Positions 40,618 through 48,506 of a stretch of 64,000 bases of DNA are shown one piece after another. Source of the stretch: Arthrobacter globiformis (GTDB lineage: Bacteria > Actinomycetota > Actinomycetes > Actinomycetales > Micrococcaceae); the NCBI RefSeq assembly GCF_030817195.1, contig NZ_JAUSYZ010000001.1, forward strand, positions 2,852,001 to 2,916,000, written 5' to 3'. Positions within the stretch are counted from its first letter, which is position 1, and the number at the start of each line of letters is the position of its first letter. Both the position numbers and the translations under genes were made by a program. The notes under the pieces are model-generated. The model made no database searches. It was not told the DNA's origin and worked only from the letters and a program-made list of their open reading frames with translations.

Positions 40618-41979
40618 GTGAACACCAATAAAATCGAGGGGCAGATCAGCCGGAAGGGCTTGCGCACCAGCGTTGCTGCCGGTTCCATCGGCGTCTTCGT
40701 CCACTGGTTTGAGTGGGCCATCTACGCCTATCTCGCCTCCACCATTGCCGTCGTCTTCTTCCCCCAGCAGGACAGCACAGCAGCGCTGCTTTCCGTCTTC
40801 GCGGTCTTCGCCATCAGCTTCGGCGTCCGCCCCTTGGGCGCCCTCGTCTTCGGAACACTGGGCGACAGGATCGGGCGTAAGAAGACACTGTCCATCGTCA
40901 TCCTCTCCATGAGCGCGGCGACACTGGTGGTCGGGCTCCTGCCTACCTACGACGCGATCGGCCTGTGGGCGCCCGTCCTGCTCGTCGCAGCCCGTGTGGT
41001 GCAGGGGCTCGCCGCGGGCGGCGAATTCGGCAGCGCGGCGGCGTTCCTCGCAGAGTACTCGCCCAGGAAACACCGCGGATTCGGTGTCAGCTGGCTCGAG
41101 TTCGGCAGTCTCCTTGGCTTCCTGGCGGCGTCGCTGGTGGTCTTCGTCCTGACCAGCGTCATGGACGCCCAAACCATTGCCGACGGCGGCTGGCGGATTC
41201 CTTTCCTGATCGCAGTTCCTATGGGCATCATCGGCTTCTACATCCGTTCCAAGATCGAAGACACTCCCGAATTCCGCTCACTCGAGCAGCTCGACAACAT
41301 CCCCCAGAGCCCGGTCAAGGAAGTGTTCACCCGGCACTGGAAGCAGCTCCTGCAGATGAGCGGCCTGGAAATCATGATGCACGTGACCTTCTACGTGGTC
41401 CTCGTTTACCTCCTGACCTACCAGGAAAAGGTCTTGGGCTTCGACGCCGGCACGGCCGCCCTGCTCTCCACCGCCGCATCCGTGGCTGGGCTCATCCTTG
41501 TACCGTTGGTGGGAGCGCTTTCTGACCGGATCGGCCGGAAGCCACTACTGATCGCGGCGGCCATTTCCCTGGTGGTGCTGGCATATCCGCTGTTCCTGAT
41601 CATGCACTCCGGCACGTCCTGGGCGGGCATCGTCAGCACCATCGGCCTGGGCATCATTTTGGCCCTTATCCTCGGAGTCCATGCGGCAGCGGCAGCGGAA
41701 CTTTTCCCCACCCGGACACGGCAGACCGGCCTCTCGGTTGCCTACAGCATCACCGCGGCCATCTTTGCCGGCACCGTGCCGTACGTCCTGACCTGGCTCA
41801 TTGCCCAGACCGGCAACGAAATGATGCCTGCGTTCTACCTCATTCTCGTTGGTCTGATTGGGCTGGCTGCCGTACTGAGCATGAAGGAAAGCAACGGCAA
41901 GGACCTTCTGGGAGAAGAGGACATCCAAACGGCACCCCGCCACACCGCGCCGGCCGCCAACACGCCTATTCGTCACTGA
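40618..41979 (+). CDS. MFS transporter, metabolite:H+ symporter (MHS/ProP-like)
   Basis: Twelve-TM carrier of 453 aa. The family signature RPLGALVFGTLGDRIGRKKTL lies between TM2 and TM3, and RVVQGLAAGGEFGSAAAFLAEYSP is typical of MHS symporters for organic acids and betaines. The repeated loop motif GALSDRIGRKPLL is in the second half. The start is GTG 40618 with AGGAGG five bases upstream; the longer frame lacks similarity. It probably imports the substrate of the M20/DUF1028 operon. Confidence 0.93.
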   Translation: MNTNKIEGQISRKGLRTSVAAGSIGVFVHWFEWAIYAYLASTIAVVFFPQQDSTAALLSVFAVFAISFGVRPLGALVFGTLGDRIGRKKTLSIVILSMSAATLVVGLLPTYDAIGLWAPVLLVAARVVQGLAAGGEFGSAAAFLAEYSPRKHRGFGVSWLEFGSLLGFLAASLVVFVLTSVMDAQTIADGGWRIPFLIAVPMGIIGFYIRSKIEDTPEFRSLEQLDNIPQSPVKEVFTRHWKQLLQMSGLEIMMHVTFYVVLVYLLTYQEKVLGFDAGTAALLSTAASVAGLILVPLVGALSDRIGRKPLLIAAAISLVVLAYPLFLIMHSGTSWAGIVSTIGLGIILALILGVHAAAAAELFPTRTRQTGLSVAYSITAAIFAGTVPYVLTWLIAQTGNEMMPAFYLILVGLIGLAAVLSMKESNGKDLLGEEDIQTAPRHTAPAANTPIRH

Positions 41980-41992
41980 CACAACCAACAAG

Positions 41993-42039
41993 CAATCCGT
42001 AGCCCGGGGCTCAGAATCTGAACCCCGGGCTGCGGATTG
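41993..42039. terminator. Bidirectional terminator between MFS and TetR genes
   Basis: A 17-bp stem (CAATCCGTAGCCCGGGG against its partner, one G-T pair) around an inner TCA-GAATC-TGA hairpin, between convergent genes. Confidence 0.75.
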
Positions 42040-42048
42040 TCCGGTGCC

Positions 42049-42657
42049 TCACGAGCCAGGCTGGCCGGAGGCGAGCCGTGCCAGTGCCCGCTCCACCAGA
42101 TGACGCTGCCGCGAGCCTGTGACGGCATCCGGATCCAGCATGGCTGTCACGTGCAGGCCCATCATGATGTTCAGCAGCTCATCGGCGACGGCATCCGGAT
42201 CGGCCAAAGGTTCGCATTCGCCGTCGTGCTCTGCCTGGGCGAGGAAGCCCATCACCAGGCCGCGCCAGTGCAGCAGTGCGTCCCGCCCGACGGCGCGCAG
42301 CGCGTCCTCCGTCTGCGCGCGTTGCCAGAAGGACACCGCCACGCGAGCTTCGACCACGGTGAGGGGATCCGCCGGAATGATCTCCAGGCAGAGGCTGCGC
42401 AGCGCCGAAAGACCCCGGCGGCCGGCAATGCCTGCGGCGATCCGTTCGTTGGTGCGCTCGCAGATCAGTTCGTACGAAGCCAGCAGCAGGGCGTCCTTGT
42501 TGGGGAAATAATGGGCCAGCACGCCCGGTGCCGCGTACCCGCATTCCCGCGCAATGTCCCGCATGCTGGCGTTCTCGATGCCCTGCCCCGCGATCAGCCG
42601 CCACGTGGTCTCGATGATGGAACGTCGCCGTTCCTGGTGATCGACCAAGCGGGGCAT
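42049..42657 (-). CDS. TetR family transcriptional regulator (BetI-like C-terminus)
   Basis: Regulator of 202 aa. The HTH region is SIIETTWRLIAGQGIENASMRDIARECGYAAPGVLAHYFPNKDALLLASYE. The C-terminal domain resembles BetI/TetR_C_6. ATG 42657 has GAAGGAG upstream; the frame opens 15 codons earlier without support. It is next to the copper amine oxidase gene and most likely represses it through the palindrome at 44832-44850, released by an amine or aldehyde. Confidence 0.92.
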   Translation of the reverse strand: MPRLVDHQERRRSIIETTWRLIAGQGIENASMRDIARECGYAAPGVLAHYFPNKDALLLASYELICERTNERIAAGIAGRRGLSALRSLCLEIIPADPLTVVEARVAVSFWQRAQTEDALRAVGRDALLHWRGLVMGFLAQAEHDGECEPLADPDAVADELLNIMMGLHVTAMLDPDAVTGSRQRHLVERALARLASGQPGS

Positions 42658-42766
42658 GCTGCTCCTTCGTTCGCGGCGGTTCATGGCTGGGACCGTGAGC
42701 ACCCTACCACCGCGGGGACGCGCCAGCGCGCCCCCGCGGCGTGGACCGGTCTCAATGCCCGCAGGT

Positions 42767-44806
42767 TCAGTGTCCGCAGTGGCCCTGCCCCCCGGTGCCA
42801 GGACCGGAATGCCCGACGGCGGTGCCTCCTGGGGCGGTATTCGCGCCTTCGCTTCCGGTGCCGCAGTGGCCCGCAGCCGACGGCGGCACGTTCAGCGTCG
42901 GGTTCCCGTCGAAGAAGCCGTGCGGCTTCAAGGTGAAGCCGGTGGTGTCCACGGGCATGATGGGCCAGTCCTCCGGGCGGGGGAAGTGGGTCAGTCCGAA
43001 GGAGTGCCACACCACCAGGTCCTGCCCGTCGATGTCGCGGTCCTGTGCCACGTAGGCGGGAAGCCCTGCGCCGCCCGGGTGTTGGTTGACGAAGTCGCCT
43101 GCCGCGTAAAGCTCCTCCTCCGCGTGCCGTGTGACCCAGAGGTGGTGCCGGGCGAATGCTGCCCGGGATGCGATCGAGGAATCGTCCGCCATTGCCAGGG
43201 TGGGGTTGCCTTCAGGGTAGAGCGTGTAGCCCACCGGGTGGCCGAGGTGGTTCAGCGAGTCCGGGTTGCTGATGTGCCAGACGCGGCCTTTGGCGCCATC
43301 GGCGTCGCGCACGGCAACAGACTCGCGGGCCAGCAGGGTGCGCCTCTGTGTGAAGGCATTGCCGTGGGGGTTACCCGGGCCCTTCGGCAGGCGCACGAGG
43401 TCCAGTTCCTCAACACGGTTCGCGTCGCCGTCGATCATCATGTCCAGCCGGGCGCTGAAGAGGTGCTGGTGGTATGGAGCGCCAAGGCCCGGGGCGATCT
43501 CGGACGCGTAGGCGTATTCCTTGTCCGGGAGCGCTGCCGTGAACACGATGCCCGTTGCCTTCGCTTCGAACTCGATGGTGCCGTCCAGGTAGAGGTACCA
43601 GTAGAAGCCGTAGTCGTAGTTGCCCACGGTGGTGAAGAAGGAGACCACCAGCCGGCGGTTGCGGCGAACCTCGTTGGAGCCGGCCCACTCATCCGTGTGC
43701 TTCCAAAGGATTCCTGTGTCTTCCTCGTGGATGCAGATGCCGTTCTCGATGGTGCGTGGGTTGCCAAAGTCATCGGCCACGACGGGGGACATGTAGGTGA
43801 TGTCGCCGAGGCACTCGCAGCCGAGCTTGAGTGAGTTCGCATCACGGCCCACCAGGTATTCGCCGGAGTCGAAGTAGTTCTGCCAGCTCCTGTAGGGGGA
43901 GGGGTCGCCATACGGGACCACCATTTCGGAGATCGATGCGCGGTGGATTACCGGGCGCCTCCGGCCCTGGTGGGAATGGTGGAGTTGGTGGAGCACCAGC
44001 CCTTCGCGGGCGTCGAAGCCTACGCGCAGGTCCCAGCCGGCCCAGGAAAGGTGGTTGCCTTCCAAGGTGAAACTGGGGCCCTCGGGCTGCGTGATCTCGA
44101 TCGGCAACAGGTCCGTGCGGAGCTCGCCGTGGATCGCGGGGTCCGTGTAATTGCCGTTGACCTCCGGGACCGGGACGGGGCCGTCGTCGATCAGGTGGTT
44201 GACCCGCCGGTTCTCCACATCCACGAAGGCCACCAGGCCGTCGATCGGATGTGCCCAGGGGTGGTCTGCGGGGTGGTCCTGGCGGAATCCGAGGCCGCGC
44301 AGAAGCCGCTTGCCTTCCTCATTCCCGTACTCGAATACGCCCGCTGACAGGGGAGCGACGCGCACCTGTGCCGGGGTCAGGCCGCGGGCTGCAAGGGCTG
44401 CGTTCCACTGCGGGTCTTCGGCCAGGATTTCCTCGATGATCCCGAATTCCTCCAGGAGAACCGGCAGCTGGCCATCGATTTCCGGGTTGAGTTCACGCCT
44501 GTCCACGACGAGGCCGGTGGTCAGGGAAAGGCGGACGTCCAGGGACCGGGATTGCGATGCGTCCCAGAGCATGGCCCGAACAAGGCGGAGGCCACAGGCG
44601 ACGTCATTTTGGAGGGCGGTCTTCGGGGGCTCGATCAGGCCGAGGTAAGCGAAGCGGGTGGACTCGGCCACGAGGCCGGCATCTGCCAGGATCCGGCGGG
44701 CCTCGTGGATTTCCTCGGCCGAGAGCTGGTCAAGCGGGTGCTGCGCTGCAGCCTGCGCCAACGCGGCCTGCACCGGCGGAGTCGAGGGGGTGGTCTGAAG
44801 GGTCAT
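42767..44806 (-). CDS. Copper-containing primary amine oxidase, histamine/phenethylamine oxidase type
   Basis: Quinoprotein amine oxidase of 679 aa: RCH2NH2 + O2 gives aldehyde, ammonia and peroxide. Catalytic base Asp313 is in YFDSGEY, the TPQ-forming Tyr397 in TTVGNYDYG, and copper ligands are His446 and His448 (YHQHLFSARLD) and His607 (FGLTHFPRPEDWPIMP). Length and TPQ position are closer to the Arthrobacter histamine oxidase (about 684 aa) than to the 638-aa phenethylamine oxidase (recalled, not checked). The tail, about residues 645-679, is Gly/Ser/Thr-rich with HCG at both ends. ATG 44806 has AGGAAG upstream; a further open stretch is spurious. Confidence 0.94.
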   Translation of the reverse strand: MTLQTTPSTPPVQAALAQAAAQHPLDQLSAEEIHEARRILADAGLVAESTRFAYLGLIEPPKTALQNDVACGLRLVRAMLWDASQSRSLDVRLSLTTGLVVDRRELNPEIDGQLPVLLEEFGIIEEILAEDPQWNAALAARGLTPAQVRVAPLSAGVFEYGNEEGKRLLRGLGFRQDHPADHPWAHPIDGLVAFVDVENRRVNHLIDDGPVPVPEVNGNYTDPAIHGELRTDLLPIEITQPEGPSFTLEGNHLSWAGWDLRVGFDAREGLVLHQLHHSHQGRRRPVIHRASISEMVVPYGDPSPYRSWQNYFDSGEYLVGRDANSLKLGCECLGDITYMSPVVADDFGNPRTIENGICIHEEDTGILWKHTDEWAGSNEVRRNRRLVVSFFTTVGNYDYGFYWYLYLDGTIEFEAKATGIVFTAALPDKEYAYASEIAPGLGAPYHQHLFSARLDMMIDGDANRVEELDLVRLPKGPGNPHGNAFTQRRTLLARESVAVRDADGAKGRVWHISNPDSLNHLGHPVGYTLYPEGNPTLAMADDSSIASRAAFARHHLWVTRHAEEELYAAGDFVNQHPGGAGLPAYVAQDRDIDGQDLVVWHSFGLTHFPRPEDWPIMPVDTTGFTLKPHGFFDGNPTLNVPPSAAGHCGTGSEGANTAPGGTAVGHSGPGTGGQGHCGH

Positions 44807-44831
44807 GGCACTTCCTGAAGTCGAATTTTGA

Positions 44832-44850
44832 TGGTACAACTGTTCAACCA
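44832..44850. promoter_or_regulatory. TetR-type operator upstream of the amine oxidase
   Basis: TGGTACAACTGTTCAACCA fits TGGTNNAACNGTTNNACCA, a perfect interrupted palindrome, 26 bases before the amine oxidase ATG and in the divergent region shared with the membrane protein gene. Confidence 0.65.
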
Positions 44851-44924
44851 ACGCTTTGATGTTACCCACCTCACAAGCCCGGCGTAAAGTCCTGACCCAC
44901 ATCACGCCGGCAGCCAGGAGAACC

Positions 44925-45431
44925 ATGGACCAGCGCACCGGCCCTCGCCTTGGGCGCTTCCCGAGTGCCCTCGTTCCAGCGGGCATCGTTCCCGCCGGCA
45001 TTGTCGGCACTGCCGCTGCCGGCATTGTCGGCACTGCCGCTGCGGGCAGTGCCGGTGCCCACGTGGTGGCAGCCGCCAGCGGCCCGCCGGGTGCGATGGG
45101 CTGGTGGATGGCCGCCATGGGCGCCGCCTGCCTGGCCTGCGCCGCCCCGATGGTGGGCGGGCGCCTCTGCGCCGGGCGTGCTGCCGGGCACCTGTTGGCG
45201 ATGAGTGCCGCCATGATCCTCATCCACATGGTCTTGCTGCTGGCGCCCGGCGCCGCGGGCCATCATGGCGATGGTGGCCCCCCATCATTGCCGGGCCATG
45301 AGCAGGACATGCTCGCCCTCATCGCCGTTGAACTGCTTTGCCTCATGAGCGCGTCAGCGGCCCTCTGCCTGGTCCGGTGCAAGGCGCCCGGAACTGGCGG
45401 CACCGCAGTCCGTGCCGCCGTCGAACCCTAA
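44925..45431 (+). CDS. Small membrane protein of unknown function
   Basis: Not recognised. Protein of 168 aa with about three or four hydrophobic segments: an Ala/Gly/Val-rich repeat region (AGIVGTAA units, about residues 19-45), GWWMAAMGAACLACAAPMVGG, LLAMSAAMILIHMVLLLAPG and MLALIAVELLCLMSASAALCLV. A His pair lies in GHHGDGG between the last two. ATG 44925 has AGGAG upstream. Divergent from the amine oxidase and 42 bases before the aldehyde dehydrogenase, so it belongs to this amine unit; it could handle copper or transport, but no motif proves it. Confidence 0.7.
   Translation: MDQRTGPRLGRFPSALVPAGIVPAGIVGTAAAGIVGTAAAGSAGAHVVAAASGPPGAMGWWMAAMGAACLACAAPMVGGRLCAGRAAGHLLAMSAAMILIHMVLLLAPGAAGHHGDGGPPSLPGHEQDMLALIAVELLCLMSASAALCLVRCKAPGTGGTAVRAAVEP
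44997..45043. repeat. 24-bp tandem repeat in the membrane protein gene
   Basis: Two units beginning GGCATTGTCGGCACTGCCGC, coding for AGIVGTAA twice. A third diverged unit (GGGCATCGTTCCCGCC) precedes them. Confidence 0.7.
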
Positions 45432-45473
45432 CAACCACGTACTGAACCGCCCCCGAAAACCCCAGGAGCCACT

Positions 45474-46970
45474 ATGAACAGCACTTCCGCCATGCTTTCC
45501 GTTGACTGGCAGGGCCGGGCGAACGCCCTGGCCATCGATGGCAGGGCCTTCATCGCCGGCCGCCGCACAACCGCCAGCGGGCAACATTCACGGCCCACCA
45601 CCAGCCCCATTGATGGCCGCGTCCTCGCTGAATTGGCTGCCGGCGGTCCCGCCGACGTCGATCGCGCGGTGGCTGCCGCGCGGCGCGCTTTCCCGTCGTG
45701 GTCCCGTATGGGGGCCGAAGGGCGAAAGGGTTTCCTGCTGGCGCTGGCCGCGCTGATGGAGCGGCATGCCGACGAACTGGCACTCCTGGAGACATTGGAC
45801 AGCGGGAAGCCGATCCTGCAAACCACCAGCGTGGATGTGCCTGGTGCCATTTCCACGCTTCGCTGGTACGCGGAGGCGGCGGACAAGCAGAGCGGGGAAC
45901 TGCCTGCCGTCCCGCCCGGGGCTACCGCGTTGGTGACGCGCGAGCCGTTGGGGGTGGTGGCCGCCATTGTGCCGTGGAACTTCCCGCTCGAAATCGCGGT
46001 TTGGAAGCTGGCTCCGGCGCTCGCCGCCGGAAATACACTCGTGCTCAAGCCGGCCGAGCAGACATCCCTGAGCGTGTTGCGCCTCGCCGAATTGGCCACT
46101 GAAGCCGGGCTGCCGGACGGAGTCCTGAACATCGTCACCGGCACGGGCCGGGAAGTTGGCGCGGCGCTGGCGCACCACATGGACGTCGACGCCTTGGCGT
46201 TCACCGGATCGACCGCCGTCTCCCGAACTCTGCTGGCGGCCTCCGGTCAGAGCAACCTCAAACGGCTCAGCCTCGAAGCCGGGGGCAAGAGTTCCAACAT
46301 CGTCTTTGCGGACACGGCCGACCTCGCCACGGCCGCAGCAAAGGCAGCCTTCGGCGCCTTCTACAACCAGGGGCAAGTCTGCTCTGCCAACTCGCGGATC
46401 CTCGTCCAGCGCGATGTCCATGACGAGTTCGCTGCGTTGCTGGCGGACGCCGCGGCCGCCTTTCGGCCGGAAGATCCTCTCGCGGGCTTGGCAGGCAACG
46501 GTGCGCTGATCAGCAGCGCGCACGCTGACGACGTCGAAGGCTGGATCGTGCGCGGCCGCGCCGAAGGTGAGGTGCTTTTCGGAGGTGAACGGCGCGAGAT
46601 CCGGGGCTCTGACGCCTATCTGGAGCCTACGCTGCTGGGTGGCCTTGCGGCTGGGCACGATGTCCACCGCGAGGAGATCTTCGGGCCCGTGGCTGTGTTG
46701 CACGCCTTCGACACCGAGGACGAGGCGGTGCAGCTGGCGAACGCCACAGACTATGGATTGGCGGCGTCCTTGTGGTCCTCGGACCTGTCCCGGGCCCACC
46801 GGGTGGCGGGGGAGTTGCTCGCCGGAACGGTCTCCGTGAACACTGTGGACGCGCTGGGCAACACCACGCCTTTCGGGGGCTTCAAACAGTCCGGCTTCGG
46901 CCGCGATCTGTCCCTGCACGCCTTCGAAAACTATACGGCGCCAAAGACCACGTGGATCCAGTTCGACTGA
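45474..46970 (+). CDS. Aldehyde dehydrogenase (PuuC / phenylacetaldehyde type)
   Basis: NAD(P)-dependent aldehyde dehydrogenase of 498 aa. Oxyanion segment IVPWNFPLEIAVWK at about 165-178, general base Glu268 in LSLEAGGKS, nucleophile Cys303 in NQGQVCSANSR, and the end NTTPFGGFKQSGFGRDLS. It would oxidise the aldehyde from the copper amine oxidase, such as imidazoleacetaldehyde, phenylacetaldehyde or aminobutyraldehyde, to the acid. CAGGAG precedes the ATG. Confidence 0.93.
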   Translation: MNSTSAMLSVDWQGRANALAIDGRAFIAGRRTTASGQHSRPTTSPIDGRVLAELAAGGPADVDRAVAAARRAFPSWSRMGAEGRKGFLLALAALMERHADELALLETLDSGKPILQTTSVDVPGAISTLRWYAEAADKQSGELPAVPPGATALVTREPLGVVAAIVPWNFPLEIAVWKLAPALAAGNTLVLKPAEQTSLSVLRLAELATEAGLPDGVLNIVTGTGREVGAALAHHMDVDALAFTGSTAVSRTLLAASGQSNLKRLSLEAGGKSSNIVFADTADLATAAAKAAFGAFYNQGQVCSANSRILVQRDVHDEFAALLADAAAAFRPEDPLAGLAGNGALISSAHADDVEGWIVRGRAEGEVLFGGERREIRGSDAYLEPTLLGGLAAGHDVHREEIFGPVAVLHAFDTEDEAVQLANATDYGLAASLWSSDLSRAHRVAGELLAGTVSVNTVDALGNTTPFGGFKQSGFGRDLSLHAFENYTAPKTTWIQFD

Positions 46971-47080
46971 GGAACTGCATCTGAAAAATCGCTGACGTTC
47001 ATCGTGATTCTTTAGTTTACGTGATGCAGCTCACAAGCCTACGCTGCAAGCACCCCTCCACAGCCATAAGGACACCCTCC

Positions 47081-48502
47081 ATGAAATCGATGCTCCGTTC
47101 AGGACTCTTCGAAATCGAACAAGAGTCCATCGCTCCCATCCCGGCCGAAGCGCGGCACGGCCGCTCCCGGGAGCTCTTCACCATCTGGTTCGGCATGAAC
47201 ATGACCCCGCTGACGGTTGTCACCGGCGCGACGGCCACCACCCTCCTTGGCCTTCCCATGGTCAGCTCCATCATCGCAATCCTGCTGGGCCACGCACTCG
47301 GCGGAATCGGCATGGCATTGCACGCCGCGCAGGGGCCGCAACTCGGTGTCCCGCAGATGTTGCAGGCCCGCGGCCAGTTCGGTTCACGGGGCGCCAGCCT
47401 GATCGTGCTCGTGGCGATCCTGATGTTCGTGGGGTACTTCTCCTCGAACCTGATCGTCTCTGCGGATTCGATCACCGCCCTGCTGCCGGACGCCAGCGGA
47501 ACCGCCATGATCATCGGTTGTGCCGTTCTCAGCTTCGTCATCGCGGCCTTTGGCTACAACCTGGTCCGGAAGGTGACGGCACTGGGTGCCTATGTCGTGG
47601 GAGCCCTGGTGCTCGTTTCTTTTGCTGCACTGCTGGCAGGGGGCGACTTTTGGGCCCGGATGAACCATGGTGAATTCACCTGGACGGGCTTCCTGGCCAT
47701 GCTGGCCATCGGCATCGTGTGGCAACTGACGTACGCGCCGTATGTTTCGGATTACTCGCGCTATATGCCGGCCAGGTCCGGCACGCGGGGCGCTTTCTGG
47801 GGCACGTACCTAGGCTGTGTAGTTTCCAGTGCCCTGTTGATGATTCTCGGGGCCGGCGTCGGGATAGCAGTAGACGGCGTGGATACGATGACCGGGCTCA
47901 ACGGCATCCTCGGTCCAGTGCTTGGCGCCGCAGTCCTGGTGGGTTTCGCCTTGGTAGCCGCCGCCGGAAACTCCGTGAACGCCTACTGCAGCGCCCTGTG
48001 CGCACTGACCCTCGTGGAGACCTTTGCCAGCGGCTGGCGCCCCGGCGCCAAAGCCCGCCTGGTGACCTCGCTGGTGCTGCACGTTCTCGGCGTGACCCTG
48101 GCCTTGGCTGCCGCCACGAGCTTTGCGTCGTCCTACTTCAGCTTCCTCAGCGTGCTGCTGTACGTGCTGATCCCGTGGTCCGCCGTCAATCTGGTGGACT
48201 ACTACGTCATCCGCCACGGCTCGTACGCAGTGGACGAGTTCTACGCCGCCGATGGCGGCCGGTACGGGCGCTGGAATGCCGGTTCCCTGATCGTCTTTGT
48301 CATCGGTGTTCTTGCCCAGGTCCCGTTCATGGCCACTCCCTTCTACACAGGTGCCGCGGCAGAGGCGATGGGCGGCATCGACGTTGCCTGGCTCGTGGGA
48401 CTCGGTGTCAGTTCTCTTGCCTACATGGTGATCGCCCGCACCGCGCCGGCTTTGGTGCGCCTGAATTCCGGTTCCGCTGAACCCCAAGTCCTTGGAAAGT
48501 AG
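47081..48502 (+). CDS. NCS1 family nucleobase/cation symporter (CodB-like permease)
   Basis: Twelve-TM NCS1 carrier of 473 aa. RELFTIWFGMNMTPLTVVTGA at the N-terminus and YAPYVSDYSRYMP in the middle are typical; GFALVAAAGNSVNAYCSAL and VNLVDYYVIRHGSY follow. NCS1 proteins import purines, pyrimidines, hydantoins, allantoin or thiamine; an imidazole compound would suit the histamine-oxidase context. ATG 47081 with AAGGA ten bases upstream; the frame extends 20 codons further. Five bases before the amidohydrolase gene. Confidence 0.92.
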   Translation: MKSMLRSGLFEIEQESIAPIPAEARHGRSRELFTIWFGMNMTPLTVVTGATATTLLGLPMVSSIIAILLGHALGGIGMALHAAQGPQLGVPQMLQARGQFGSRGASLIVLVAILMFVGYFSSNLIVSADSITALLPDASGTAMIIGCAVLSFVIAAFGYNLVRKVTALGAYVVGALVLVSFAALLAGGDFWARMNHGEFTWTGFLAMLAIGIVWQLTYAPYVSDYSRYMPARSGTRGAFWGTYLGCVVSSALLMILGAGVGIAVDGVDTMTGLNGILGPVLGAAVLVGFALVAAAGNSVNAYCSALCALTLVETFASGWRPGAKARLVTSLVLHVLGVTLALAAATSFASSYFSFLSVLLYVLIPWSAVNLVDYYVIRHGSYAVDEFYAADGGRYGRWNAGSLIVFVIGVLAQVPFMATPFYTGAAAEAMGGIDVAWLVGLGVSSLAYMVIARTAPALVRLNSGSAEPQVLGK

Positions 48503-48506
48503 TTTC

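Noticed and set aside
44807..45229. N-terminal extension of the copper amine oxidase
   Set aside because: Runs antisense to the membrane protein gene and lacks similarity; ATG 44806 has a good ribosome site.
45588..46919. 443-codon minus-strand frame over the aldehyde dehydrogenase
   Set aside because: Antisense shadow; the catalytic Cys and Glu are encoded on the plus strand.
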